Assembly (NCBI GenBank): GCA_032207245.1
Contig: CM063500.1
Coordinates: 67,338,194-67,402,193 of the forward strand
Reading direction: 5' to 3'
From: Pardosa pseudoannulata
Lineage: Eukaryota > Arthropoda > Arachnida > Araneae > Lycosidae
DNA length: 64,000 nucleotides
A program made the position numbers and the translations under genes. Below the pieces are notes generated by a model that did no database searches, was not told the DNA's origin, and saw nothing but the letters and a program-made list of their open reading frames with translations. Shown one piece after another: positions 36,673 through 50,182 of this stretch (its first letter is position 1; each line of letters starts with the position of its first letter).

Positions 36673-36968
36673 TGTAGGGCAGGACGGCGTCTAGGAGTAA
36701 TGACGACAGTAATGACAATACTTTTCTGAAGACAAATCACATTTAACGAACAACACTTGACTTTACACACACATAAAATATAATTAAAGGGATATCTCAG
36801 GTCGTATCAAACAGGATCGCTCTCAGTCTTCGGTCGACCTACGTGTCAGACCTCCGGACCCTTTCTCTTCTCTCCTCTCTCATCTCTATCTGACGCCTTC
36901 GCTAGCACTCAGTAGCGCCATCTATCATCTCTGTCATCTGTCTCCCGATGGTTTCCACCGGTCCTACA
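36673..36968 (-). repeat. Gypsy-3 3' LTR
   Basis: Bounded by TGTAGG and CCTACA. Differs from its partner in scattered substitutions, for example GATGGTTTCC against GATTTTTTCC near its right end. Confidence 0.92.
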
Positions 36969-37129
36969 ACTGCTCGGGTATCCTGACTGGCAGTGTCCTC
37001 ACTGACGAAACAGTCCTGGATCTAAAATACTAACTAAAAAACAAAACAAAACAAACACATAGATTAATAATTTGGATTACAAATTGTTAAACACCACACA
37101 AAATAGTCTGAGTTCACTTTTCACTTCTA

Positions 37130-40100
37130 CTATTTAGTCCATGGTTTCATTTGATCAGCTGACGATGATGTGACATTCGGCCCTTCTTGGTCCCCAATTT
37201 TTCTCACATTATAGCGCTCATGCTGTTTAACACTTGTGACTTGATAGGGTCCAAAATATTTCGGTCTTAGCTTCAATATGCTTCCAAACTGCGTCCTCAA
37301 TATCGCCACCAAATCTCCGGTTTTGTATTGATGAGCTTCTTTTCGCTTTCTGCTATAAGTTTTACGGTTTTCCTCTTGTATTTTTAAAATGTTCTTCTTG
37401 GCTTCATTTCTAATGTTGTCACGATGTTGATAAAACTGTTCTTCAGTTTCTTCCAAGAGCAAATTTCTTATAACTGTTTCTTCAGGGTTCTTCATTCTGG
37501 TTCCCATGAGTAATTCAAACGGTGAATATTTAGTACTACGTGGCGTACTGCAATTCAAAACACGCTGTAGTGAGTCGACATGCTTGAACCATTTCGCAGG
37601 ATCATCTATGGACATCTTTGTTAATATTGGGATCAGTGTTCTATGGATTCTTTCCACTTGTCCATTTCCTCTAGGTACTCCCGGAGTTATTTGCACATGA
37701 TCAAGTTTCTCTTTAGTAGAATATTCTTCAAATTACTTGGATCTAAATGCTCCTCCTCGATCACTGATAATACGTGACGGATTTCCAAAGGTTTTCTGTT
37801 GAAGCTTTAATCTGTCGATAGCTTCCTGTGCTGCAGTATTTTTGGTTGGGTACAGCCATGTAAATTTGGTAAATGCATCAACAACTATGAATATGTGATT
37901 ATAATTCTTGTTAGTAGTTGGTAATGGTCCAATAAAATCGACATGGTACGTTGATAATGGCGAATCTTCCTTAGGAATGGGATGTAAAAGACCTTCTCCT
38001 TTACCTGCCTTCTTATTCACTAATATGCACTTTACACAATTTCTTATCACGTTCTCAATACACTTTCTCATATCTGGGAAATAATAATTGCGTTTCACCA
38101 AGTCCTCAGTCTTTGTTGTAGCTAAATGTCCAAAAGAGTGTGCATTCTTCACGGTGTCTACTTGCATCATCTCTGGTACTACCAGCAATTCTTGATCATT
38201 AACAACCTTATGCAAAACATTGTTATTCAAAATAAATTCAGAAGTTTTGCCTGCTTGTAATAACTTTTTAATTGTTTTTATATATTCGTCACTCTCTTGC
38301 GCATTAATAATTTTGTACGTCAATTCATCACTGTTCACGAATAATACCGGGTATCTGCTCAATGCATCAACGTGTTGCATTTGCTTTCCAGGACGATGTA
38401 CTACCTCATACTGGAATTCTTTTAAGAACAAAGACCACCTCGCAAGCTTTGGCGTAAGCTCCTTTTTGTCAAGAGTTTTTGCAAATGCCGCACAATCAGT
38501 CAAAATCTTGAATTTGCCTCCCAATAGATAATTTCGAAACTTTTTTAAAGCCTCTATAATTGCAAGTACTTCAAGCTCATAACTACACATTTTTTCTTCT
38601 TGGGCAGAGGTTTTCTTGCTCATATATTGAATAGGATAATAACGCCCGTCATCGTTTTGTTGAAAAAGTATTGCACCTAAACCGAGTTTACTCGCATCTG
38701 TGTGTAATTCTAGTTTCGCACCTTCTCTGTAAAGATGTAATATGGGTTCATGTGACAATGCATCTTTCAGTCTCTGAAAAGCTACCTTTTGCTCACAACC
38801 AAATTCAAAGGGTTTTGAGTCTCGTAACAAGTCACTGAGTGGTCTTGCTATGATAGCATTTGAAGGTATGTATTTCCTAAAGTACCTCGTCAACCCCAGG
38901 AAACTTTGTACATCCTTAACATTTTCAGGTACTGGAAAGTGACGTATTGCATCGGTCTTTCCCAATGATGGTCTTATGGTTCTGTTCTCAATAATGTGGC
39001 CTAGAAAATTAATTTTTTTTCTGTAAAAATTGACACTTCTTTAGATTCAACTCGAGCCCATATTTTGAAGCTACTTCCAAAACACGAATCAATCTTTTCT
39101 GCTCTTCTTTTTCATCAATAGCTGGGATTATAATGTCATCTAAATAAATAATTAAAGTTTCGTCCCTTAACAGATCTCTAAACACATAATTGATATATCT
39201 TTGGAAATAATTACTACTAATGCACAAGCCAAATGGTACTCTCAAAAATTCATATTGTCCCATATCTGTTACAAACGCAGTGTATTTTCTACTCGCCTCG
39301 TCCACTTCCACATGGAAAAAAGCATTTTTCAAATCGAGAGTTGTGAATACTCTTCCTCCCTCTGATTTGTCAAGTACCTCTTGAACGATCGGCAGTGGGA
39401 ATCTGTCTCTAATTATTTTTTATTAAGTTGTCTGTAATCAGTACATAAACGCATTGTTTTATCCCGCTTCCTAGACACTACAATTGGTGAAGAATAATCT
39501 GAACAACTTTCTCTAATAATTCCCTTGTTCAGCCATTCGTCGATTTGCGCATTAACTTCCCTTTTTTCAAGTGATGACAATCTGCGCGCTCTTTGACAGA
39601 CGGGTATTTCATCGCTTAAAACGATCTTCATTTTCAAAGAAGTAGTCTCTGTTTTGTTTGGATTATAATTTCGAACAAGCGCATGAATTTCATTTCTCAA
39701 TTTGCAGTCGGTAATGTGGGATAAGTCATAAGGGCAGTCTTCAAGTACATCGGCTACTTTCGCTAAAAAAGAAATTGGTGTTTCACTGTTTACATGATCA
39801 ATTTGCAAAGGCATGGAATTTTTATCTCGGTTGGATTCACTAAACAAGGTTGGAGCAGCAATCGCCTCTTTTTGACGCAATGACTCATACAGTTTAGGAG
39901 GTAAAATGATGTCAGCCACTATTTCACAGCTCGCTCCCAAAACATCCTGAGTTTTACCGGCGCCGTCGAAAGATATCATAAATCTATACACATTTGCCAA
40001 TCTTTGCTCTCCGAACACGCTAGTCAAAACAATTTGAGAGTGGCTCTGATTTTCAGAGGAAATTAACTTGTCGTTTATTATCATTGAGTTCGCACCACTA

Positions 40101-40456
40101 TCCAAAATCGCGAGTAATTTTTTCCCATCGACATAAATATCTACGTATTGCAATTCGTTGAATAAACATCCATTTTCGGGCAAAGAAGTCACAATACTAT
40201 TAACGCCGTATTTTTGTCCATTTTTGTTCTCCGTGTTGGATGCCTTTTTAAAACACTTTCTAGCAAAATGTGGGCCTCCACACACATAGCAGGATACAGG
40301 TTCTTTGCTAGATTTTGGGTTTTGCTTATAGAATTGTCTCTGCGCATTAGATGCATATTCTACTTTCGCGCGGCTTTTGCTATTGGGATCAGTTTCGTTT
40401 CTTAAATAAACATTTGAACTGCCCCGCGTCTTCTGTAGCGTTTTATTTTTTGACAT
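37130..40456 (-). pseudogene. Gypsy-3 Pol with end of Gag (zinc knuckle, protease, RT, RNase H, integrase)
   Basis: From the right: a CCHC-type knuckle (CYVCGGPHFARKC), protease AILDSGANSMIIND, RT motifs (RLCTDYRQLN, TTLDLKNAFFH and IIYLDDIII), RNase H (LHTDASKLGLGA), integrase zinc-binding region (HSFGHLA and CVKCILVNKK), then the core with HVDFIGP, ISDRGGAF and GNGQVERIHR and a C-terminal domain with GPYQVT. Nearly all of it is in one frame. The breaks are a 1-base frameshift in the A-run near 39416 and an opposite one in the A-run near 39020, so that only 39009-39332 is out of frame, plus a TAA at 37735-37733 between two catalytic residues of integrase. The catalytic residues are present. 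Confidence 0.92.
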
Positions 40457-40498
40457 GAAGAAAATATCACAGGACTTACCAAACTCTTTAGGTTTAAG

Positions 40499-41400
40499 CT
40501 ACGAATCTGCTTGATGGATTTTAATATGAGAAGCCGTTTCTTGGTCGAGTGTGTCTAAAATTTTATCGCTAACGATCAAATCAAAAAGAGTTTCAAAAGT
40601 AGTTACGTTTCTAATTTTTAGATGATATTGAAATATGGCACTCAAACGTGTAGCACACTGCACATGCGTTTCATTAACTTGTCTTCTGGCTTTTCTAAAA
40701 TTAAGTAAGCATTCTTGTGCTGTTGGCTGAAATTCTTTCATCACCAACGCTTTCACTACTTTATAGTTATTTATTTCGTCCTCCTTCACGTAAAGCAAAA
40801 TACTATGCGCGTTCTCTCCGAGAATATTATTAAGGATTTCGGCTTTTAATTTATCCAGGACATTCTTAACTGTAAATGCTCGTTCCAACGACTGAAAAAA
40901 CAGACCCAAATTTTCCGCCTTTGTTGGTATTTGAATTGTTAGTGTTTTTACGCTTTTTATTAAATTTTCTAAGTCATAAATGTCACTTTTCGACGTATCC
41001 TTATTTGTTTCGGTTTACGATTTCTGAAGCTCTGCTTCCCGCTCTATTCGTTTTAGGGTTAATTTTTCCAACTCGTGTTTTGATTTTGTTAAATGAAGTT
41101 CGCGCTCAGTTTTTGATAGTCTATCCTCAACGCTTATATTGATTTAGTTTGGTTTGGTTTAGTTTGGAGTGCTACGGTCTACGTTTTGCAACACAAGGGC
41201 TAATGAGACCGGGACCTACGGCTTAAAGCCGATTCCGAACGGCTATGAACATCCATGCCACAGTGGGATTCGAACCCACGAACTCCGGTACCGAAGGTCA
41301 GCACCCTTATTGTGTCTTTGGCAGCAACCTGCTCACCAATCTCATTTAGAACATGTAGTATGTCCTCTTTACGCGTGCTTTTATGATATGTTATTGACAC
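40499..41400 (-). pseudogene. Gypsy-3 Gag, interrupted by a SINE
   Basis: The N-terminal piece (41400-41304) reads SITYHKSTRKEDILHVLNEI, a style of gag start that I associate with arachnid gypsy elements. Its first codon is GTG where ATG would be expected. The SINE then interrupts it. Past the SINE, a charged Glu/Lys/Leu-rich stretch that looks coiled-coil leads, after an in-frame TAA near 41017, into the capsid-like part (40909-40499). A TAG at 40501-40499 separates this from the knuckle and Pol in the same frame. Gag would package element RNA in particles. This copy has at least two stops, a SINE and a probable start loss. Confidence 0.75.
41141..41303 (-). mobile_element. tRNA-derived SINE, copy 2, inside Gypsy-3 gag
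   Basis: On the minus strand, a B box GTTCGAATCC (41275-41266) is followed by a body matching the SINE at 8530-8690 (GTTCGGAATC, GGTCCCGGTCTCATTAG, GTAGACCGTAGCACTCCAAA) and an AAACC-rich tail. The A-box part of the head is missing, so it is 5'-truncated. It divides the gag reading frame. Confidence 0.75.
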
Positions 41401-41656
41401 TTTGCTATTATATTTACTGTTTGGAATAGTAAAAAATGTGTGTCTTACATTTTCTCGTAGGTCTCTGGCTAGTTTCGTTTCAGGTCTGGTATCAGCTCAC
41501 ACAAAACAGTCAGCGGTAAGGGTTTCCAGTTCACAAATTCGATCACACAGTTATTAATCTAAATTGCTCAAATGGATCCACACATTAATCCACAATGCAA
41601 TCAGATCAATCAGCACGTTAATCCACAATGCTCAAATCGCGGACAAGCCCCCACTT

Positions 41657-42405
<749 letters not shown>

Positions 42406-42472
<67 letters not shown>
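42406..42472. repeat. (TA)n microsatellite
   Basis: Uninterrupted TA repeats. Confidence 0.95.
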
Positions 42473-42475
<3 letters not shown>

Positions 42476-42650
42476 CTACTTCACTCTAAATAATGTTAAT
42501 CCTGCCGTTGGCAGAGGGCAGATAATTTCTTCAATGATGATCTAATCTAAGTAAACGGAAAACAATATTGAATATTTCCTTTTGATATTTCATTATATGA
42601 AATTAAAACATCACCGTCATTTCCTGACAACTTTTTATTTAAAATTAAGG
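42473..42650. repeat. Dispersed repeat, copy 2 (also at 28925-29095)
   Basis: Same blocks as copy 1 in the same order, with CGTTGGCAGAGGGCAGAT as the clearest. Confidence 0.75.
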
Positions 42651-43424
42651 TTTTGATCCCAATCATTGATTGGCTTAGATTCAGAAATTCATGTTTCATG
42701 TGACGTACGCCTAAATATGTTCTCGGTATAATGTAAATGCTTAATTATGGCTTAACCAATAGTTCTTTAACTTATCTGTTATTTAGAGTAATTCTTATTA
42801 TAATCTTAATAATTTTAATTCTATTAACTAATTAGTGTTTACCAATGTCTCTTCGATAAGGTTAGTTGAATAAAAAAACATATAAAATAAGCTAGGAACG
42901 AATACTTACTTTGGCCTAGAATTTGTCCCTTTCACTGAACTCGTGTAACCTTCCCTTTTGTCAGTCTGTCTAATTACTCTGCTTATGTTGTCTGTGGCAT
43001 CGTTAACATTATCTGATATTTCATCACTGTTGTCGTTGGCTTATTAAAAGGAAACCAGAAAAGAGTCGTTGCGATTGTCGAATTTGATTTGAAGATTTGA
43101 AAATTCATGTTGAGTAAATTGTGTCTTATAATAAAATCAACCGAAAGTAAGGTTTGAGTTATTTAAAACACTTTATTATGAGTAATGTTAATGGTTTACT
43201 ACTGAATTAGCTTTAACTGACCTTTTTCGAATTATGTTTGAAAAAGAAAGCTCGATATCTAGACTAAATAGACGGAATACTTAATGTTTCTCGGTGTAAA
43301 ACTAATTACTTTATTTACCTTGTCGATTTGCTGCTTAGTCTGTGATTAACATTGAATTAATGTCGATTTTAAAAATAATTTGTTCTATAAAATTTTAATT
43401 AAAGCATTCGAGATTTGTATATTT
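42651..43424. other. Non-coding interval leading into repeat copy B
   Basis: No gene is recognised. The segment 43125-43290 (AAAATCAACCGAAAGTAAGG onward) is a diverged duplicate of the beginning of copy B at 43425. Confidence 0.45.
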
Positions 43425-45275
43425 AAAATCAACCGAAATTTAATGGTTTGAATTATTACTACTTTATTACGAATATTATTTATATGGTTTGCTAAAAACT
43501 GGTATTCTTTTTTTATTTTCTAGGTTTTTTTTATTTGAAAAATCCAAAGAATTTCATTACTATTGTTAGCATATGTTCTAACGCATATTTTAAAATTTTT
43601 TTCTGATACATTTATATACTGTATACATTGCTAATAAATAACCATATATACATTTTTGTAAAAATTTTATTATTAATTTAAGATTCGATGTATATCTATC
43701 AAATTTAATTTTGAATTATTCCTTTTTGTTATATTTACATAATTTTAAAAAGTAATTTATTTTATTTTAGCTTTTTTTTTAATTCAAAAAATCCAAAAAA
43801 AATCTCAAAAATAAAATTTTAAAATTTCTTAATAGAAAAAATTATATAAATAACTTTAAAATGATACATAAATCATTTAAGAATTTTTTATTTATTTATT
43901 TATTTATCAAATTTTTTAATTTGAGTTCCTTTTGTCTATTTTCGCTTTTCTTGGCTCAAATTTAAGTAATTTATTTTATTTTAGCTGTTTTATAATGTAG
44001 TCTATTCAAAAAACGAAAAAAAAATCTCAAAAAAAATCATAAAATCTTTTAAAATGTAAGAAAAAAGCTTTCTATCCATACATCATCATTTAGTAATTTT
44101 TTATTTACTTATTTAAATTTATATATTTTTACCAGCTCGTTTAATCTCATCGTTCTATTTTCGCTTTTCTTGCTCACATCACTTTGGTGATCTTGTTTTC
44201 AAATTAGTTATTTTGTACTGTTCTGATGTGCCATAATAATAATAGTGTCTTTCTATCCCTAAACTCTCTATTCTTTAGTTACTGTGTTATGAACTCACGA
44301 ATCCACCATTCTATCCTTATCTTTCATCTTTTATTTGTTTTTGCACTGCTCGTTGTCAATTTGTCTGCTTACTGTAAAAAATCTCTGGATTTGAGGGCTT
44401 GGCCCAGGTAATCCAGTTGACCCATCATCTTGAAAATCTTGAAGATAATGTAGTCCATTAGGGTTGTAATTCAGGGGGAAAGAGGTTTATAAACTTTTTT
44501 ATGCTTTTTCTATTTGTTTCTTTTAATATTTTCAGCTGTTGGATCTGTGTTTAAAGATTAAATTACAGGTATAGGACTCTCTAAGAAGAAATGTATGGCC
44601 TTTAAATCTTTAGAAGTAAACAATTTAAAATTTACATTTTATAAATTATTACATCAAGCTAACACTTTAAAGATTCTATGTCATTTTTATAAAAAAAAAT
44701 GTATACTTAAAATTATTTCTGTGTAATATGTGGTATCAAAATATTTATAATAAAGTAAATTTTTTTTAAATGTGAATGAGTTATGTACAAAGTGCTATTG
44801 GCAATTCCATTCTCTGCAAGTATTTAAATCAAGCGATTTAAATCTATAATCAGCCCAGATATTTTCAAATATAATTTTTAAAATATAATATTTTTTCTGT
44901 TAGATTAATTTTGCCCTTTATATACATTGAAAACAGACCCTTCACATAAAACAGATGAATCATATTTGCTACAATTCACCTGGATCATATAGATAAATCA
45001 GTTGACCAGTAAAATAATTTATTTATGGTTAAAATACTAATTTATGTAATTTATTTTATGGTCTTTAGCTTCAGAGACATTGACTGTTAGCTTATTTTTT
45101 ACTCTGTGCAAGTTAACGTTCAGAATCAGTATTTCATCATCCTATTTATGTATGTGACTAATATTAAAGTTCACCAGGTAATAAATTGGTCATATCATTG
45201 TCATTTGGTATTTAGGTGTCATTTTACTTTGTACTTTGAAAATGGTGAAGTTTGTTCTTGCGATTTACTAAGCTC
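43425..45275 (+). repeat. Long non-coding dispersed repeat, copy B
   Basis: 43425-43640 matches 34290-34440 of copy A (reverse strand), and 44456-45275 matches 33278-34050. A LINE 3' end (44003-44444) is inserted between. The repeat stops where the LINE at 45276 begins. Confidence 0.8.
44003..44444 (+). mobile_element. LINE 3'-end insertion, family J-B, with 11-bp target duplication
   Basis: ATAATGTAGTC occurs at 43992-44002 and 44445-44455, while copy C of the host repeat has the corresponding site once (near 62080). The insert ends GGCCCAGGTAATCCAG...CTTGAAG, the same 3' end as in 31451-32113. Confidence 0.78.
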
Positions 45276-45444
45276 AACGAAGTCAGTAGATGGTTCAGAT
45301 TGAGTTCGGATGCTGACGTGGTAGAGTGAAGACGTAGTTTTCAATGCTCCGAATTAGTTTCTGATTTAAACAGTCTTTTTAAAGACTTGATTTATACCAG
45401 TTTTATTTTTCTTGTGACTTTGATGCGGACTTTCTTCTCCAATT

Positions 45445-46173
45445 ATGGAGGATAAATATATGGAATGTGATGCAGCTGCATCAGGACAAACTAATAACGA
45501 TGATGTTCCAGAGAAAACCTTAGAAAATATCAAAACTATTAATTACTTGACTGTAAAATTTGAAACTTATAAAGCAAAGGGTGTAGCACAATGCTACCAG
45601 TACCAACAATATGGCCACTCATCATTAAATTGTAATCTGACCCCCAAATGTTTAAAATGTGGGGAATCCCATCGATCAAATGTCTGCCAAAAAGGCCCAG
45701 AACAATTTAAATGTGCAAACTGTGGTGGCGGACATACTGCTAATTTTAGAGGGTGTCCGGCCCATCCAATTAATAGGAAAACGGGTAAAAACGTTAAAAC
45801 TAGGTGTGAGGCCCCTAAATTTGTCCCTTCATCCCCTCTCCAAACTAATATTTGGGCGCAGAGGGCCCAAAACAGCAAAAAATCTGAAACTCCACATATA
45901 AGTAGAGCTACGCCTCAAACCACGCCCACCCATTTAAATCGTAATTTAGAAGGCCTTGAAGCTCCGCCTTCAACCTCAAAAAATGCTCCTAAAGCCAAAA
46001 TTTCCCAAATTTCAAACAAAAATAAGAATAAACCGGCTTCCAACAAAGAACCTCAAGCTTCCACATCGAAAAATTCGCAGAAAATTAATAATTCTGGACA
46101 GAAAAAATCCAAGTCTGAAAATACGTCAAGCGCCTCCTCCATTATGGAGCTCTTAAAACTATCCAAGAAATAA
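45445..46173 (+). CDS. LINE J-A ORF1 (Gag-like, zinc knuckles), N-terminal region shortened
   Basis: A 242-codon frame with an ATG start and TAA stop. It has three Cys/His knuckles at residues about 51-100: CYQYQQYGHSSLNC, CLKCGESHRSNVC and CANCGGGHTANFRGC. These knuckles are typical of Jockey-clade ORF1 proteins, which bind element RNA. The first knuckle has Tyr where the second Cys should be. The preceding LTVKFETYKAKGV resembles the end of the PRE_C2HC domain, but most of that domain and the usual long N-terminus are missing, so the protein looks internally deleted. The C-terminal half is Lys/Ser/Asn-rich. ORF2 follows after 134 nt. Confidence 0.8.
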   Translation: MEDKYMECDAAASGQTNNDDVPEKTLENIKTINYLTVKFETYKAKGVAQCYQYQQYGHSSLNCNLTPKCLKCGESHRSNVCQKGPEQFKCANCGGGHTANFRGCPAHPINRKTGKNVKTRCEAPKFVPSSPLQTNIWAQRAQNSKKSETPHISRATPQTTPTHLNRNLEGLEAPPSTSKNAPKAKISQISNKNKNKPASNKEPQASTSKNSQKINNSGQKKSKSENTSSASSIMELLKLSKK

Positions 46174-46307
46174 TGAAGGAATTCAACATCAATGACATCC
46201 TAGGAATGTTTAAAAGTATCTCTGAAATTATGAAGTCATTAAAGGACACTTTTGCCAAGATTTATGAAATTTCGAACTCATTTCTGAAACATTCAATACA
46301 GAAATGA

Positions 46308-48987
46308 ATGATGGATAGACAACCTACATTACGTAATAGCTTAAATATTCTTTTTTGGAATGCAAATAGCTTGTCTTCTAAAATTTCTGAACTCAGAGAA
46401 TATCTAGAAGAGTCGCAGGTAGATATTGTCCTCATACAGGAATCTAAACTCAAACCAGAGCTAAGATTCAACATCTGCAATTACATACTTCACAGAAAAG
46501 ATCGTCCTACAGTAAATGGCGCACGTCTCCGTGGAGGGATTCAAGGTGGCATTGCCATCTACGTTCGAAATACCTTAAATCATTAGGTTATAACTGATCT
46601 AGATACTGCGGATCTTGAATCTCTCTCGATCATGATTCTACCGAACCCTAACACTAAAATCTTAATCACTTCAGCTTACATACGTCATCGGAGATCCTTC
46701 CCTACGTCGGATCTACTCAAAAGTCTAAATTACCACCCACAATGCATCATTGCGGGTGACTTCAATGCACATCACAGAGCCTGGAATTGCTACAGAGCTA
46801 ACAAATTTGGTCAAGATTTACTTCCTTTTCTCAATACGAATACTGATGTAATTCTACATCACCCCCCTACCCCTACCCACTTTGGCTCTGATACTCGGCC
46901 TTCTACTATTGATTTAGCTCTGCTCAAAAATATCCCTCAAAATTCTAATATTAAAACATTGGATCTTTTTGACTCGGATCATTTGCCAGTTCTGCTGACA
47001 ATTGATTTGAGCTCTGAAGTTCAGTGTTTTGACCCTATTATTTATACTGACTGGCAAAAATTCCAGGACATTCTTGCTGGGTCCCACTTAATTTTTCCCG
47101 TTATTTGTTCTCCAAATTGTATTGAACGTGCAGTCAAGACTCTCACTGAGAGCATTACTATTGCGGCCTAAAATCTACCAAACTTCTTGTACCTAGAAAT
47201 CACAAGCTACCTAAATATATCAAGGAGCTTATACGAAAACGAAATACTGCACGTAAATGTTTCCAAATTTACCGCACTTCTGATGCCCGGCAAGAATTTC
47301 TAAATCTCGGTAGAATTGTGAAACGAGAAATTCGTAAATTCAGAAATAAAGAGTGGGAGGAGCTTATCAGCAGTCTCTCTCCCGAAGATAATACACTCTG
47401 GAGATTCAGGAAAATGCTTAAATCAAATTCTGTAAAATTTTTTCCACCCATTCACAGCAGTAATGGGATCGCTTTTGACTCAAAGAGCAAAGCAGATGCA
47501 ATTGCAGATGTATATGAGGAACAATTCTCCCCAAATTCTGACATTGAAGACGAGGATCACGATATTATGGTATCTGATACGGTTCATGACTTCTTGGCGC
47601 ATGCGCCAAGTACTCCTCTTTCCCCTACAAGCGTTGCTGAGGTTTTGGCCGCCATTAAAAATCTTAAGAATTCAAAAGCTCCAGGTATTGATTTGATTAC
47701 TAATAAAGCTATCAAAAATTTACCACCAAATGCAATTATTTATTTTACGGCCATTATAAATTCTATTCTAAAATTCTCATACTTCCCAGACTTATGGAAG
47801 ACTGCGGTTGTATGTCCAATTCCAAAACCTTCAGCCAATCTTACCTTTGCAGGGAACTATCGCCCTATTAGTTTACTGAGTTGCCTCAGCAAAATTACTG
47901 AACGCATAATATGCAATCGTCTGGAACTCTTTCTCACCACTAATAATATTCTGATTCCAGAGCAATTTGGGTTTAGAAGCTCATACAACACTACGCACCA
48001 GTTGCTCCGAGTCGTGGAACTCGCTAGCGAGGGTCTGCAGACGAGGACGCCATCTGGTGCCATGTTTTTAGACATTGCTAAGGTCTTCGACCGCATCACG
48101 CACGAAGGACTCATTTTCAAACTAATTCAGCTACAGTTGCCTGATGCACTGATACACTTACTACACAACTATCTTAACAATCGTCGATTCACGGTCCGTG
48201 TCCAAAATAAATTTTCCTCTCTGAAATTTATTACTGCAGGGGTTCAGCAAGGATCAGTCCTTGGCCCCACTCTATTTAATCTCTATATTAACGATATTCC
48301 AAAAATTGATTTTACAAATATAGCTCTGTACGCGGATAACACGGCCATCTACACACAGGCGCCTTATATTAATTTTTTTCGGCTTACATTCAACATCATC
48401 TTGATGCTCTGGAACCGTGGCTCATTAAATGGAAAATCAAAATTAATACTAATAAATGTCAAGCGATCTTTTTCTCGTGCTCATATAAAACTCCGCCACA
48501 GCTTTATCTTTATAACGATCCAATAAATTGGGAGAATTCAGTAAAGTACTTGGGCGTCATCATCGATCGTCGGCTTACCTGGAAGCCACATATTAAATAT
48601 ATTGAGAACCTTTTGATCCAAAGTCTTCATGATCTACAGTATCTTCTTTACTCACCGTACTTAAGTGTTCGGCTTAAGACTCTTCTATATAAAACAATAA
48701 TACTGCCCTGCGCGAGCTATGGCGCGTCAGTATGGTCATATGCTTTTCCCTCAAACATCAAAATCCTCGAAGTAGCGCAAAATAAAATCTTAAGAAGAAC
48801 TGATAAAGCTCCACGCTATCTTCGAAACGACATTATACGTCGTGATCTAAATTTAACCACCATTAAGGAACATTTTCGTAAAGTATCTGAAAATTTTTTT
48901 ACCGCGATCAATAGTATTCCTAATGAAATAATTGCTGAACTCCCGGAGTACGATTTCGCAGACGACGGCCTAGGGCCTCTCTTCTAA
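46308..48987 (+). pseudogene. LINE J-A ORF2 (endonuclease and reverse transcriptase), broken
   Basis: An ATG at 46308 opens the apurinic-type endonuclease domain (FWNANSLSSK, IQESKLKPE, GGIAIYV, AGDFNAHHRAWNC, DLFDSDHLPVL). Reverse transcriptase follows (NYRPISLLSCLSK, EQFGFRSS, AGVQQGSVLGPTLFNLY), then the ALYADNTAIY catalytic box and a C-terminal region. The protein would nick target DNA and prime reverse transcription there. Breaks are a TAG at 46584-46586, a frameshift between 47150 and 47320, and a frameshift at the T-run near 48375. In addition, the YADD box reads YADN (48329-48340), which removes a metal-binding Asp. It cannot be active. Confidence 0.9.
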
Positions 48988-49450
48988 ATTTATAAATATC
49001 ACAGTTATCAATTTTCACATGTTATTTGGCTATTCTGTGATTTAAACACACTAATATTCAAGCTATATACAGTTGTCTATTCCTACAATACTTATTTTAG
49101 CATTAGGCTACACCCTTCAACTCCGATCAGTGCAATTCTCCCTGCCGTCCTACTTTTTTCAATTTTTTAAGATATCGACCCCCAAATTTTTTCCCACTTC
49201 ACCAAGAGAAATTCTATTCGCTGTTCGCCAGGATCCGAATTACGATCCCGAACAAGCTTGTAATGTATTATAGTCTTATTTTAAATGTATTTACTCCTAT
49301 TTAATCATATTTAATCGCATTTTAACCATATTTAATCAATATTTAACCAATACTTAATCACATTTATGCTCATATTTATTGATTTAATCACCATTATTTT
49401 ATTTTACTCTCATTTTATATAGTTAATTTTTATTTAAAGACTGGCTTCTT
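48988..49450 (+). other. LINE J-A 3' UTR, first part
   Basis: Non-coding, with repeated TTTAATCATATTTAAT-type motifs. It is similar to 35440-35940 and, inverted, 53620-54010. It ends in the 46-bp block that is repeated at 50708-50753. Confidence 0.75.
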
Positions 49451-50182
49451 TATATTAATGACATCCCTGTGCATCCAAAAACTGAACTAGCTATTTATGC
49501 TGATGATACCGCTATATTTGCTTATAATAAAAATTATAAATTTGCTGTGATTGCCGTTAATAAACATTTAGGCAAAATTTCTGAGTGGCTTGAACGATGG
49601 AAAATTAGGATTAACACTTCTAAATGCGAAGCAGCTATGTTCACATCCAAGCAGAGAACGACTTATGTCAACTACAACATTTATATCAATAACACTCGTA
49701 TCCCATGGTCGGACACCGTTAAATATTTAGGAGTAACTCTTGATAAAAACTTAACATGGAAGCAACACTTTACTTCCGTTAAAACTAAATATAGAAATGC
49801 TAAGCGAGCTCTGTACCCTTTAATTTCTCGTCATAGCAAAATGGATACTAAAATTAAGCTGCTCATTTACACTTCCTTTCTGCGTCCAATTTTTACCTAT
49901 GCAGCTCCAGTGTGGTCGTATGCAGCAGATTCTAATATTAAAATTCTAACAACTATTCAAAATTTAATTCTTAAAGAAATAATTAACGCTCCCTGGTACT
50001 TTAGAAATACTAAAATTCACGAAGAATTAAAAATTCTTTCTATTCCAAATTTTATCTACAATCTTTCTGTTAAATTTCATAAAAACTTAAGCAATGATTT
50101 AATCAATAATCTTGTCAATTACGACCCCACTGATGCTAGCAATAGAAGAAGGCCTTTGGCCATTCTTGGCAAAGTTCCTTGA
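49451..50182 (+). pseudogene. LINE J-B ORF2, C-terminal fragment of reverse transcriptase
   Basis: An open frame with no start codon begins in the RT palm at YINDIP. It holds the intact catalytic box AIYADDTAIF, then KISEWLERWKIRINTSKCE, VKYLGVTLDKNLTWKQH and the C-terminal region, with VWSYAADSNIKIL. It ends at TGA (50180-50182). No break is seen in its 243 codons, unlike in J-A. It is a different family from J-A, judging by protein sequence and 3' UTR. It lacks endonuclease and most of RT, so it is not functional. Confidence 0.88.

Noticed and set aside
41266..41275. A possible tRNA gene (GTTCGAATCC on the minus strand)
   Set aside because: No cloverleaf can be completed. The upstream part is gag coding sequence and the downstream part is SINE body, so it is a truncated tRNA-derived SINE.
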